Below, one piece after another: positions 9,181 through 19,194 of a stretch of 64,000 nucleotides of DNA; position 1 is the first letter of the stretch; each line of letters starts with the position of its first letter. The stretch lies in NCBI GenBank assembly GCA_038087015.1, contig JASBNA010000076.1:62001-126000 (forward strand), in the 5' to 3' direction. The position numbers and the translations under genes were made by a program. A model generated the notes under the pieces. The model was not told the DNA's origin. It saw nothing but the letters and a program-made list of their open reading frames with translations, and did not search any database. The DNA is from Cerrena zonata (lineage: Eukaryota > Basidiomycota > Agaricomycetes > Polyporales > Cerrenaceae).

Positions 9181-12100
9181 TCATAAATGGTATTCAGTCA
9201 TTTTACGCTGGTCGACTTTAACTAATAATAAGTCTCCCCAGACACCTTTAATTACGTCCCAGAAATCTTTAGCGTAGACAACTTCAATGCCATACTTGTT
9301 CATGACGTACTCTTCGACTTCACTTAATCTTCCGTCTTTATAATCGTCCTTTAATAACTCATTCAATTTCTCCGGTTGATTAATACTCTTAATATACTCT
9401 TTAATAATATCTTTACGATTTTCTCTTGGTACAATCATCTTTTTAATTCCGCTTAAACTTGCTCCCAACATCTTCTCTTTCAATCCTCCAATTGGTAATA
9501 CCAACCCTCTTAATGTGATTTCTCCAGTCATTGCAATATTAGACTCTACTGGTTTTTCTAATATTAATGACAAAAACAGCAATGCCATGGTGATTCCGGC
9601 ACTTGGCCCATCTTTTTCAATACTACCACTAGGAACATGCATATGAATATCTAAACTTTGCATCCGGTTAATTATATCTTCTAATTCATGTTCATCATTG
9701 GTTAAATTTAACAAATTCTTATAAATGATCAGTTTAATAAAAGTTAATCCAATTTTCCCACTCTCCATTAAAACTTCTCCTAACCTACCAGTCATATTCA
9801 ACCATGGACCTTCGGTATTATTCTTATTAATTCCAATACTCTCAAATAAAAGAACTGATCCTGATCCATCACTGTTGTATGATAATCCATTAACAACTCC
9901 GTATTCATAAGTTCCAACCGGTGCTTCATAAATTTCACTCATTTTAGGGTATGGGATACCCAAATACTTACTCAAATCATATTCATCGATGAGCCCATTA
10001 TATTCATGGTCGTTAGTTAAACTTTCTGCGTATTCGACGGCTTTATGGCGACAAATGGTTCCAAGGTTTCTTTCAAAATTACGAACCCCAGCCTCTCGAG
10101 TGTACTCTAATATAATCTGTTTCATAACTTTATTAGGGATTTCGATTCGTGAAGCTTCATTAATTAATCCATTTCTCTTCATTTGTCTAGGTAACAAATA
10201 CCTCGATCCAATCATTAACTTCTCACTGTAATCATAAGCTCCAAGCTCAATCATTTCTAATCTATCAAGCAATGGTCTACTCAAATTATGAGGTTCATTG
10301 GCAGTACAAATAAACATCACTTGTGATAAATCAACTGGGAATCCTAAATAATGATCGGTAAAGTTACCATTTTGTTCTGGATCCAAAACTTCTAATAAGG
10401 CTGCTGCTGGATCACCATTGACTTTACTTCCTCCAGCTCCAGGTCCCCCTCCGACTACTTTATCAATCTCATCGAGTAAAATAACGGGATTCATACTTCT
10501 GGATTTTCTTAAACTTTGAACAATTACCCCAGGCATTGCCCCAACATACGTACGGCGATGTCCTCTAATTTCCAGCTCATCCTTAATACCACCCAAGGAG
10601 ATTCTTTGGAATTGACGTCCTAAAACATTTGCAATCGATTTGGCTAATGAAGTCTTACCAACTCCCGGTGGTCCAGCTAACATTATTATTGGACTACGGT
10701 TCAGTTTCGAAATTATTTGTCTCTTCATGTTTTCTTGCTTTTCTTGTTTTCTTTTAATAACTTCATTAGTCAAGTCCTTCAGACGTTTGTTCTCATTATT
10801 AGCTTGACGATGAGCAACCGAAGTTTCATCATTATTTGGAATAATTATTGATTCATTCGAGTACTTTTCATTCGTGAACTTTTTACGTTCAATTTCTTCT
10901 TTTTCTAATTGTTGTTTTTTATCGTTGGAACTTTTGATACTCTTTTGCTGATTTTCATATTCAATATCGGCATTAATTCCCAATAATTTCAAGACAACCA
11001 AATATTGAATCAATCTTGATTTGACATGCTCTAATCCATAATGATCTTTATCCAATTGTTCTTTAGCAAACTTAATATCAATATCTTTATTGCTATCAAA
11101 TTTCCCTATAAACTTATCCCAAGGTAAATCCGATACAATTTCCAAATAATTTCTCAATACATGGAAATCACTATTACCTGGTGGACTATTTTTTACCCTT
11201 TTATAATCTTTAATAATCAACCGTTTACTATCCTCATCTAGGGTTGTAATATGAGGCAATTTGTGTTTAATGAAATTGGTGATTAATTTCAATTCATCAT
11301 CCCCTGACTCATCATCATCATCAAAATTGTCATTATTGTCATCTTCATTGTTTGAATCTTTAGCAGAAGCGTTATTGTTTTTACGACGAATTAATTTCTT
11401 GTTATTATTGTTACTACTGTTGTTATTAAAACTTGTTGAATTCGTCTTTGATTGGTTAGTGATACCTTCCAAAACCAATCTAATCGATTTCAACTGATTA
11501 GCAACAACATTAGCTCTTTGAATATTTGTAGCTTCATTGTAAAACCAATGATTAATAACGTCTGTATTATCTTTCAAGCTGTCGAATACAGCTACTAATT
11601 TACCCATCATGGTGTTGACATGATTGACACGATCATTAATTTCAGTTTGATTTAAAACTTTTAGTTTCTCATGATTAGGAAAAGGGATTATAGCACTAAT
11701 CAAATCAATAATTCTTGCAAAATTTTTATTATCAAGACTAATATCATTTTTTGCCCCGATACTGAAATTGCCAATCAATTTTTGCAAGCTAATATAAGCC
11801 TTTGTAAAGTCTTTCGAGCCAGCCAATTGTAGGTATAAAGCATTTGCCAAAGGGTTCAAAGTGAGTAAATCTTTTTCTTTAGCTTTTGGGTTTTTAGCAT
11901 TATTATTGGATGCTATATTCAAGGCCTTTCTATAATCCACAATAAATGAATCAATGGACTTGAAAAGCTGCTTGATATTATTGGTCAATTCGGTATACTT
12001 GGTACTGATATTTTCAATGGTTCCATTCCAATCGATATCAAGACTAACTTCATTAGGCTTAATTTTCTGACTGGTCTTGGTAATTTTACGACCTCTAGTT

Positions 12101-12624
12101 AAAGCTTGGAGCGTAATTTTAATATTTGTTGTATCGTCAACAATGCCGACAATTCGAACAACAGTAACGATATCGTTATATTCTTCAGTCAAATCGAAGC
12201 CATTTGGGTCTTTTATTTTATTCAAATTAGGAGAAATTGCCAAAACCAACCAATCAAACTCACTTTGGGGTTCATCGATCAGCTTCCTAGGATCTTGATT
12301 AGACTTGAAAGATTGCTCGTACTCGTAAAACTGTTTAATACCCTTTATGGATTCATCTGATAAAACTCCTGGCAAATCATCTGATAAGGAAGATTCACTA
12401 CTGCTTTCTTCACCAGCAAAATCATATTCGTTTAACAAATTTTCAATTAAAGGCACATGGCCAACCTGTTTCTTAAATCTTGATAATAAAGCGGCAGTTT
12501 TAAATCGACTGAAAGTCACATTATAGATGATCCCCGGTAATAAAACCAAATTTGAATCTAATCTATAATTAGGTAAGGCGATTTGTTGCTTATAAGAACT
12601 AGGAGAGTTTTTAAACTTACCCAT
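9181..12624 (-). CDS. Lon protease, peroxisomal type
   Basis: ATP-dependent serine protease of the Lon family that degrades misfolded or oxidised matrix proteins. The 1147-residue protein lacks a mitochondrial presequence and begins with a Lon substrate-binding domain (LPNYRLDS...VLLPG) as in peroxisomal Lon. An Asn/Asp-rich insert lies near residues 395-450. The AAA module has Walker A GPPGVGKT (about residue 650) and Walker B ILLDEIDK. The protease domain has catalytic Ser in DGPSAG (about 1007) and catalytic Lys in GLKEK (about 1049). The C-terminus is EYHL, which is not a textbook PTS1 (consensus S/A/C-K/R/H-L) but keeps the basic-Leu ending. Mitochondrial Pim1 is the alternative, but the N-terminus argues against it. 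A CCCGTAC motif lies about 180 bp upstream. Confidence 0.88.
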   Translation of the reverse strand: MGKFKNSPSSYKQQIALPNYRLDSNLVLLPGIIYNVTFSRFKTAALLSRFKKQVGHVPLIENLLNEYDFAGEESSSESSLSDDLPGVLSDESIKGIKQFYEYEQSFKSNQDPRKLIDEPQSEFDWLVLAISPNLNKIKDPNGFDLTEEYNDIVTVVRIVGIVDDTTNIKITLQALTRGRKITKTSQKIKPNEVSLDIDWNGTIENISTKYTELTNNIKQLFKSIDSFIVDYRKALNIASNNNAKNPKAKEKDLLTLNPLANALYLQLAGSKDFTKAYISLQKLIGNFSIGAKNDISLDNKNFARIIDLISAIIPFPNHEKLKVLNQTEINDRVNHVNTMMGKLVAVFDSLKDNTDVINHWFYNEATNIQRANVVANQLKSIRLVLEGITNQSKTNSTSFNNNSSNNNNKKLIRRKNNNASAKDSNNEDDNNDNFDDDDESGDDELKLITNFIKHKLPHITTLDEDSKRLIIKDYKRVKNSPPGNSDFHVLRNYLEIVSDLPWDKFIGKFDSNKDIDIKFAKEQLDKDHYGLEHVKSRLIQYLVVLKLLGINADIEYENQQKSIKSSNDKKQQLEKEEIERKKFTNEKYSNESIIIPNNDETSVAHRQANNENKRLKDLTNEVIKRKQEKQENMKRQIISKLNRSPIIMLAGPPGVGKTSLAKSIANVLGRQFQRISLGGIKDELEIRGHRRTYVGAMPGVIVQSLRKSRSMNPVILLDEIDKVVGGGPGAGGSKVNGDPAAALLEVLDPEQNGNFTDHYLGFPVDLSQVMFICTANEPHNLSRPLLDRLEMIELGAYDYSEKLMIGSRYLLPRQMKRNGLINEASRIEIPNKVMKQIILEYTREAGVRNFERNLGTICRHKAVEYAESLTNDHEYNGLIDEYDLSKYLGIPYPKMSEIYEAPVGTYEYGVVNGLSYNSDGSGSVLLFESIGINKNNTEGPWLNMTGRLGEVLMESGKIGLTFIKLIIYKNLLNLTNDEHELEDIINRMQSLDIHMHVPSGSIEKDGPSAGITMALLFLSLILEKPVESNIAMTGEITLRGLVLPIGGLKEKMLGASLSGIKKMIVPRENRKDIIKEYIKSINQPEKLNELLKDDYKDGRLSEVEEYVMNKYGIEVVYAKDFWDVIKGVWGDLLLVKVDQRKMTEYHL

Positions 12625-12882
12625 CTCAACTGATAACTATACTCGAGAGAAAATAGGAAAAAGAAAAAGTAGTATGAAGATAGTATTGATTGCCACTAAA
12701 AGAATCAACTTCGAATTATTCAAAGTAGTGAGTGGAAATCACCATATGATAATGCGACAGAATTAGTTCTATATGTGGGGAGATTACCGAGGAATTATGG
12801 CTGGGCCCGTACACCACAGTACTATACTAATAAATATACATTTAAAAGAACCCGACTTATATAATATATACATGACGCTAGC

Positions 12883-13959
12883 CTATAAGATGTCTTTCAA
12901 ATTAACTTGAGCAGAACCTCTTTCTAATGGTTGAGGTTGGGTGTCTGACTTCTTCCAGCCGATCATGAATATGACATTGAAAGTAGCTGGTAGACTAATT
13001 ACACCATTTTCGTCTGTTTCACCGTGTAAAGTTTTATAAATTTCATTTGCAGCCAATAAAACATCTCTTGGTAAATAATTTGATCTGGATAAGACGGCAT
13101 TCTGTTCACCCATCATTTGTAGATCTTCACACACGGAAACTACATCGGGGAATCCACCAACGACTATATCTTCAGCATCGATTGTTAACATGCTAAAACC
13201 AGCCCTGTTAAGTAAGGACCCAACATCATTTAAGTGAACCAAAGGTGAAACACGAGGAGACATACCTCCTTTCCTTTCGAGTTCTGCTAGTTGCAAAGAA
13301 GTTCTCAATTCATATAAGGTATCACCTCCAAATAATGTCCCCATGAATAAACCATCTGGTTTTAAAACTCGATTTATATTGGCTAAAGCGTTTGGTAAAT
13401 CATTGATCCAATGCATTGATAAATTAGAAATGACTGCATCATATTGATCGCCTTCTTTCAAGCATTCATGATCAAAAGTTTCTTCATCAGCTACATTACG
13501 AATTATTTTACCCTCGAACACTTCATTAAACTTTTCATTGGAATCTCTATCTAGCATCTCTTTTGATGAATCAACCATTATGTATTCCTTGATCTTGGAC
13601 CTTATCGTCTTTTTATCTTTATTTAACTGTTCGGTGATTTTAACATCTGCTTCATCACCTCCTGGTGGAACTGGTGAATCCTCACATAAATTTTTCAATA
13701 AATTGCCCAGATGTGCTCCAAAATCTAATACTTTATTGAAATCTCGGGTAATAAATGCTAACCTTTCGATAGTTCTAATGGCTACCTCATCTCTTAGATA
13801 TTCAACTTTTCTAGACTTTTCTAAGTCGAGTCTTGGTGATTTCGATCTTTGTTTCAATTTTGCACGTCTATCAAAAACATTGAATTGTTGTTGTTTGGCT
13901 ACATCAGCTGCTGAAGTAGCAAACCACCTTCTATTTACTGGAACCCTTTTAATCATCAT
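12883..13959 (-). CDS. NDUFAF5-like complex I assembly factor
   Basis: Mitochondrial class I SAM-dependent methyltransferase-fold protein related to human NDUFAF5, which hydroxylates an Arg of NDUFS7 during complex I assembly. The 358-residue protein has a basic, Ser/Ala-containing presequence (RRWFATSAADVAKQQ) followed by the family hallmark FNVFDRRAKLKQR. The SAM motif I is VLDFGAHLG (residues about 77-85), less Gly-rich than the usual DxGxGxG. Other family blocks are DAVISNLSMHWINDLP and the GTLFGGDTLYELR stretch. Its presence indicates that this yeast has respiratory complex I, unlike Saccharomyces. It is divergent from another mitochondrial-looking gene across only about 140 bp containing T-tracts, so the two may share a promoter. 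Two adjacent ATGs (13959, 13956) make either start possible. Confidence 0.9.
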   Translation of the reverse strand: MMIKRVPVNRRWFATSAADVAKQQQFNVFDRRAKLKQRSKSPRLDLEKSRKVEYLRDEVAIRTIERLAFITRDFNKVLDFGAHLGNLLKNLCEDSPVPPGGDEADVKITEQLNKDKKTIRSKIKEYIMVDSSKEMLDRDSNEKFNEVFEGKIIRNVADEETFDHECLKEGDQYDAVISNLSMHWINDLPNALANINRVLKPDGLFMGTLFGGDTLYELRTSLQLAELERKGGMSPRVSPLVHLNDVGSLLNRAGFSMLTIDAEDIVVGGFPDVVSVCEDLQMMGEQNAVLSRSNYLPRDVLLAANEIYKTLHGETDENGVISLPATFNVIFMIGWKKSDTQPQPLERGSAQVNLKDIL

Positions 13960-14099
13960 CTTGTTCTATGATATTCAGAGCAAACTGTCTAAACTGGTGT
14001 GAAAAAGATCTACTCTTTTTTTTTTTTTCTCTTCTCTAATGGTTTTTTTTTTTTGTATCTTTCAAATAAACTAACAGCATTCGTCCATTACACTCTAGC

Positions 14100-16277
14100 A
14101 TGATTCAGACTATACGGCTCCGAGCCTCTCGTAGTCTTAAATATCGAATACAGTATAAAAAATCTAATTCCTTCCATTCTTTGTCATACCGGTACAACTC
14201 CGAAATACCAAATCTGAATACTCTCACAGCTACAGTTGCAAGTTCCACTTTGAACCATGATATTCCACCCCAAGAACTACGAAAATTGTTAATTGAAGGA
14301 AGCAAAAAAGTGAATTTGAATCCCATGTTTGAGCTATTGGTGAAATCTTCTTCGCTGAATTTGATACCAAATTTGAAAATAGTAATGGATTTCGAGGAAT
14401 CAGTACTTTCTACTCGTACGAATATTATGCTTTTGAAAGCACTTCGTACTCATACTCATGACGATTCTTCTTCCTTAGCGATCAAGCTTTTCTATTCACT
14501 TATGGATGACCATGCTGAAGGTAAGATTTCCCTTAGCCAAAATGAAATTGAACAGGTGTGTCAAACGTTCCTCCAATGCATTTCCAGAAGTAACAATATC
14601 ACAAATCTTCTTAACTTGAAGAACTCATACAATAACTACATATCGGTTTTCAGTCATAACACTTTACTTGAAGTTAGTTATTTATCTGCATTCATTCATA
14701 TATCTTTCAATGCTTCAAATTTTCAAGGAGGAATTGAAATATTTGAATCTTCTTTCTTAAGCGTCACAAATCCCGAAATTGAAGGCACCCATGATCCTAT
14801 CACTGCTTTGACATATTTACCAACAAAAAGGTTTTTGGATTTACTATGCTCGCATCAAGACTGGAACAGATTACTGACATGGTTGGAGAAAATTGACAAT
14901 ATCAGTGGAGATTTCATCACTCCAAAAGACTGGCTTAAATTCTTGAGCTTTGGACTTAACATTGCCAACTACAATTTGGTTAAAACAGTGTATGATCATT
15001 TCATTATGAAAGGGTTTGATAAAGGTATTACCCGTCATGATATACTTTTCGATCCTTCTATAACGAATAGTGTTACAAAGGAAAACAGAATTATAAAACT
15101 CATCACTGACGAAACAATCTTTCAAATTTTGCATATATTTGCATTAGAAGGAGATGTTGGACTGACATTGCGTTTGATTGAATCACATTATGTCCATAAG
15201 ACTTTAAAGGGTGAAAGAGCATTGACTCTTGAACTTTGTATACAAATTATTGCTGCATATTGTTATTATCCATCGGCCTCCTTGTCCCAGTCTGGTGAAG
15301 ATGAAGACATGAATCGAGTATTGAAGGTATTGAATGGATTTGTTGTTAAATTAAAATCTAAAAACAACGCTCAAGAGTTCATCTCATATCGTGATATCAC
15401 CGCTCATATGTCTCATAGGTTTTTAGAATACAAGGTCAAAGATATCAATGTTGAAAGAGCAAGTCAAAAGATTAAGAGAATTGAACAATCTATTAAAGAC
15501 CTGGAAGAGAATCTTCTCAATCCGGATGTTATTTTGCCGAGGAAGATCAAGAATGACAACGTATATGTACATTCTCTGGGGAATATTCTTGCAAATTTAA
15601 CTATTTTAGAATCATTCATAAGCAAGCATATAAATAAAATGATGGATGAAAAGTTCGACGCTGATACGGTCAAACTTTTCATTAATTGCATATTAAACCA
15701 TATTAACTTACGCCAAAACTCATCCGGAGTGATAAAAGCATTACTTACTTTAAAAACGTTGAATTATAAGCTTGTTTCTGAGTGGCTTAACAAGGATCTG
15801 TTTGAGATCATACTTTATTCTATATCAAATTCAACTGCATCCAAATTAACTTCACTTGCATTATATCAATTTTTCAAAAGCCAGAGCTGGAGTTTGAGCC
15901 ATCATCAATACATTGCATTAATCACCGCCTCATTAAGAGGAGACAAATTCAATGATTTACTTGAATATTACGTATATGAATACCTTCGAGATTATGATGG
16001 GGTTTTTGATGGTTATCTTTTAAGTATATTAAATGACATGGGAGTCCAATCACCAAGGTTTGAATCATTGAAAGAGTTTCTTCAAAAAGTCTATGAAGAA
16101 AATTTGAATCCCAGTTCGATAGACGCAGGGAACAAAAAGTTCCCGAATGAATATACATTTAATACAAAAGAACCGATTGAGATAATAGATGATGCTTCTT
16201 CGCTTGCGAAAAGGGAGTATAATCATAAACATGATATCATTGATGCTTATAATTTGAAATACGTTTTATCCATTTAG
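14100..16277 (+). CDS. Unrecognised, probably mitochondrial helical protein
   Basis: A 725-residue protein that I cannot assign to a named family. The N-terminus is Arg/Ser-rich and free of acidic residues for about 35 residues (MIQTIRLRASRSLKYRIQYK), a good mitochondrial targeting profile. The rest is predicted to be alpha-helical, with irregular Leu/Ile/Phe spacing like yeast PPR or TPR-type mitochondrial RNA-handling proteins. Residues about 455-475 are strongly coiled-coil-like (QKIKRIEQSIKDLEENL). No membrane span or catalytic motif is visible. It shares a short bidirectional promoter with NDUFAF5, consistent with a mitochondrial role. A function in mitochondrial mRNA maturation or translation is inference only. 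Confidence 0.8.
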   Translation: MIQTIRLRASRSLKYRIQYKKSNSFHSLSYRYNSEIPNLNTLTATVASSTLNHDIPPQELRKLLIEGSKKVNLNPMFELLVKSSSLNLIPNLKIVMDFEESVLSTRTNIMLLKALRTHTHDDSSSLAIKLFYSLMDDHAEGKISLSQNEIEQVCQTFLQCISRSNNITNLLNLKNSYNNYISVFSHNTLLEVSYLSAFIHISFNASNFQGGIEIFESSFLSVTNPEIEGTHDPITALTYLPTKRFLDLLCSHQDWNRLLTWLEKIDNISGDFITPKDWLKFLSFGLNIANYNLVKTVYDHFIMKGFDKGITRHDILFDPSITNSVTKENRIIKLITDETIFQILHIFALEGDVGLTLRLIESHYVHKTLKGERALTLELCIQIIAAYCYYPSASLSQSGEDEDMNRVLKVLNGFVVKLKSKNNAQEFISYRDITAHMSHRFLEYKVKDINVERASQKIKRIEQSIKDLEENLLNPDVILPRKIKNDNVYVHSLGNILANLTILESFISKHINKMMDEKFDADTVKLFINCILNHINLRQNSSGVIKALLTLKTLNYKLVSEWLNKDLFEIILYSISNSTASKLTSLALYQFFKSQSWSLSHHQYIALITASLRGDKFNDLLEYYVYEYLRDYDGVFDGYLLSILNDMGVQSPRFESLKEFLQKVYEENLNPSSIDAGNKKFPNEYTFNTKEPIEIIDDASSLAKREYNHKHDIIDAYNLKYVLSI

Positions 16278-16437
16278 ACTTGTACATTATTTTTAAATAG
16301 CTTAATATATACCAGATAGATTAATTACCAAATGACCCACAAATACCAAAACCCAGATAACACCTGAAACCAAAGAAAATATAAACAGGAAAAGACAAAA
16401 CCACATAAAATCATAAAAAGAGATGAATCTAAAGCCA

Positions 16438-17421
16438 TCAAATATCATTTACAGCATTCTTCAAGTCATCATCATTAATATCGATTTTTGTAGCTTTCAG
16501 TTTTACCAATAAGTTGTTATTCCATTTCTTTTTAATTGTTTCTAAAACGCTTTTATCAGCATCGTCATTGGCAGTGTTATCAGCTAATATGTCTGGGTAC
16601 TTCTTGCGATGACCTAAAATAGAATCATCACCTACATTGGAAAAAGTAGATGAAAAACTACCGTTATAGGATGAGCCCAACATTGTGGAGTCTACTGCCA
16701 TTCTCATGATAGTATCAACATGACAAGCAAGGTTATCTTCGTACTCAATATTATTTTCTTTATCATTTTGGTCTTCTTCCTTGGTTAGTTTCATAAACTT
16801 TTGTTTATTTAAACCGCCACGGGGTTTCTTGTTACTCAGCGAATGATCATTTAAGACTGATTTTGGTGTTGATTGCAATACATTGGAGGAAGACAGGTTT
16901 TTTTTGGCTGATACTGAAGGAGAGAAAAAAATAGTTTTATTGGGAATAGGAGTTTTATTACTAGACGGAGTACTGCTTGGGTATTGGGAAGCCTCTTGGC
17001 GGTTGGGGAATTCATCTTCATTGTTATTTCTACTTCTTTTAATACCTTTTGTTGCAGATTCCTGAAGTTTGGATGATTTTTTAACCGGAGTCCTTTTAAC
17101 GGAGGATGAGTTTGAAGATTTTTTGGTTTTTGAATATGGTAAATCGATAACGTAATCTTCTATTTTATTCTGGGATTGGCTTACTATATCACTCATTGGA
17201 TTCTGGCCTTTGCTAAGCAAGGGACCATGGCTGAATGTCTTCAGTATTGGAATATTAGAACTAGTAGGTTTCGTTTGAGCTGGACAATCCTCTAATTTGA
17301 GATTTTTAGCCAAGAGCGCATCTCTGGGTATAACACTTGGAGAAGCAGTGGGCAAGTTCAAAGAGCTAGGGTAATCGTAGCCCAAGTTAACGTCTCTATG
17401 GACCTTTGATGATTGTGGCAT
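16438..17421 (-). CDS. Disordered protein with KEN box and D-box-like motif
   Basis: A 327-residue, Ser/Lys/Asn-rich protein that I do not recognise, and probably largely unstructured. It contains DKENN (a KEN-box match, about residue 220) and RDALLAKNL near residue 33, close to the RxxL destruction-box pattern. There are many S/TP sites (TPVKK, TPSS, SPSVS, TPKS). The C-terminal 30 residues look folded and helical and end in an acidic DDDLKNAVND. Together these features resemble an APC/C-regulated, CDK-phosphorylated cell-cycle protein such as a securin or a mitotic regulator, but that is inference. The frame extends eight codons further upstream without an ATG, so the start is the ATG at 17421. 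It is convergent with the mitochondrial gene to its left. Confidence 0.75.
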   Translation of the reverse strand: MPQSSKVHRDVNLGYDYPSSLNLPTASPSVIPRDALLAKNLKLEDCPAQTKPTSSNIPILKTFSHGPLLSKGQNPMSDIVSQSQNKIEDYVIDLPYSKTKKSSNSSSVKRTPVKKSSKLQESATKGIKRSRNNNEDEFPNRQEASQYPSSTPSSNKTPIPNKTIFFSPSVSAKKNLSSSNVLQSTPKSVLNDHSLSNKKPRGGLNKQKFMKLTKEEDQNDKENNIEYEDNLACHVDTIMRMAVDSTMLGSSYNGSFSSTFSNVGDDSILGHRKKYPDILADNTANDDADKSVLETIKKKWNNNLLVKLKATKIDINDDDLKNAVNDI

Positions 17422-18674
17422 TATTATCAATTCAGCAGCGGTCAATTATCAAGGGTTTGAGAAAAAGCTGCCAAAAGAAAAACTATAGCAAAAAAAGACT
17501 AAAAACTAAACAAAAAAACACTTAAATCTAAAAGACGGTTAAATTTAGGGGACCTTGATTCCAATATATATGATCCGACCAAGATACGATGAGAATTGAT
17601 GATTTATTGTGTATGTATTGCCCTATTCTAATTAGTTTATGATGTTTATTTATTGATGGTCTGAAAAAGGCAACCAGAGATCGAGTTCTGTTCTTTAGTG
17701 TTTTTTCGCACCAATTAGTTTTGGTATTGTTGCATTTCCATTAACGTAGAATTGGAGTCAAACAATTGAGCAACGAACAAGGCGTAGACCCCATCGTATG
17801 TATTCCATATGAAAATGAAGGGTCTGTTGCGTGCTGTTGTATTTCGATACCATTGGCTGCTTTAGCATTCTGGCTGAGAACACTTTAGTCAACCTCATTA
17901 GTAGAGGAATTGCTGATGGGTGTTTATCATACTTCGCTTGCTTTGTACTATTTTGAACCCAATTGGCAAGGGTAAAATGTATTCCGTCACAATGGATAGC
18001 TAGGGTTCAAAGTGAAATCCGTATTAATGCACTGAACTATTTTGACGAGTTGTAAGCACACTTTTGTCGAAATAATGAGAAAAATTAAACAAATATGTTC
18101 AAAATCTTACACTAACACCACATCAATACTACAAGATTGTAGTTGGACTATTAAAGCTGTACAAACCCCAGTTTATAGCCCATCAGTTCTCTGAAAGGGA
18201 GTATTTGCAGCTATGGGGTCGTGCCCAGTCCGTCTTTTTCCCGGGGTTTGCAAAGTAAACAATCTAATTGGATGAGTTTTTTTTTTCTCATCGAGCATTA
18301 CAAGTTAATAAAGCCAACGATATTACTGGATAAGAGTATCATGGTATATTAGATTGAATAGCGTAAATATGAATATATGAGTAGTATACACCAGTAAGAA
18401 GGACCTTACTGAAAACAATGTTTTCACTTTTTGATTTGTCTGAAAAGGCCAACGACAACAAAAAAAAGTGAAAACGGCATTAGGACATATGTACATGAAA
18501 AATGAAAGTTTTTCCTCTCATAAATATGTGATGAATGGATAGACCATAGTAAAGTAATAGATAAACGATATAGCAAGGATGCCTGAGTAGAAATGAATAA
18601 TTTGATCCCAAAGTAAAATTTATAATGAATAAAAAAGCAGTAGAATATGTAATTTGAAATAAATGCAAATAAAA
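17422..18674. other. Long intergenic region, no gene seen
   Basis: About 1.25 kb with only short open frames. It contains scattered T and A tracts and a few GC-richer patches, for example near 18236-18256. I searched by eye for tRNA A/B boxes, snoRNA C/D boxes with suitable spacing and intron signals, and found nothing convincing. It serves as the 5' region of the KEN-box gene and the 3' flank of the small gene at 18675. An undetected ncRNA cannot be excluded. Confidence 0.5.
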
Positions 18675-18914
18675 TCAGCTTTGACTATCAGCTTGTTGTT
18701 GTTTCAACTGTTGTGCTTTTAATAATCTTTCATTTGGTACTGAGTCATTGCTATGAACAGCATCCATTGGACACGGTAAAAGTGAATTGGCACCAACCAA
18801 TGCAAAACATAAAGCAAAAGTGGAGCTGAATATGGAGCTGGTTAACTTATTTCTTTGAGTGGATCTTAAAGCATGAACATTATGAATATATAAAGAAGAA
18901 CCCTTGAATAAGAT
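18675..18914 (-). CDS. Small membrane-anchored protein, 5' end unresolved
   Basis: An 80-codon segment including the stop, open on the minus strand, that looks protein-coding although it has no in-frame ATG at its start. It encodes a basic stretch (ALRSTQRNKL), then a hydrophobic span (SSIFSSTFALCFALVGANSL), then LPCPMDAVHSNDSVPNE and a Gln/Lys-rich tail. This matches the layout of a small single-span mitochondrial or ER protein. Two explanations for the missing start are visible. One is an intron: TACTAA at 18960-18955 is followed about 40 nt later by an AAG acceptor at 18915-18917, but no GTATGT donor or suitable ATG exon was found. The other is a lost base just after the out-of-frame ATGTTCATG at about 18874-18882, which would supply a start. 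The product is unnamed by me. Confidence 0.5.
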   Translation of the reverse strand: MLFKGSSLYIHNVHALRSTQRNKLTSSIFSSTFALCFALVGANSLLPCPMDAVHSNDSVPNERLLKAQQLKQQQADSQS

Positions 18915-19194
18915 CTTATAAAGATAAAGAAGATAAATAGGTGATTTTTTTTTTTTAGTATCAACTCATTGTAAGGTTATTTTTCAACTTGGTTGGAGTA
19001 CACGACCCACCAGAAAACCACCAAATCCAATCAGCCTTTAGATATTGTTAAAGCTACCTGTTTGGATACAAGATGTGATACACTTGAGTTCTAAAGCCTA
19101 CAGCTACTTCATGATAAATGAGAAGTTAATTTTTGAAAGGTATATTAATGCATGAACTAAAGTACAAAATATTTACAGGAATCGTTGAATTGAA

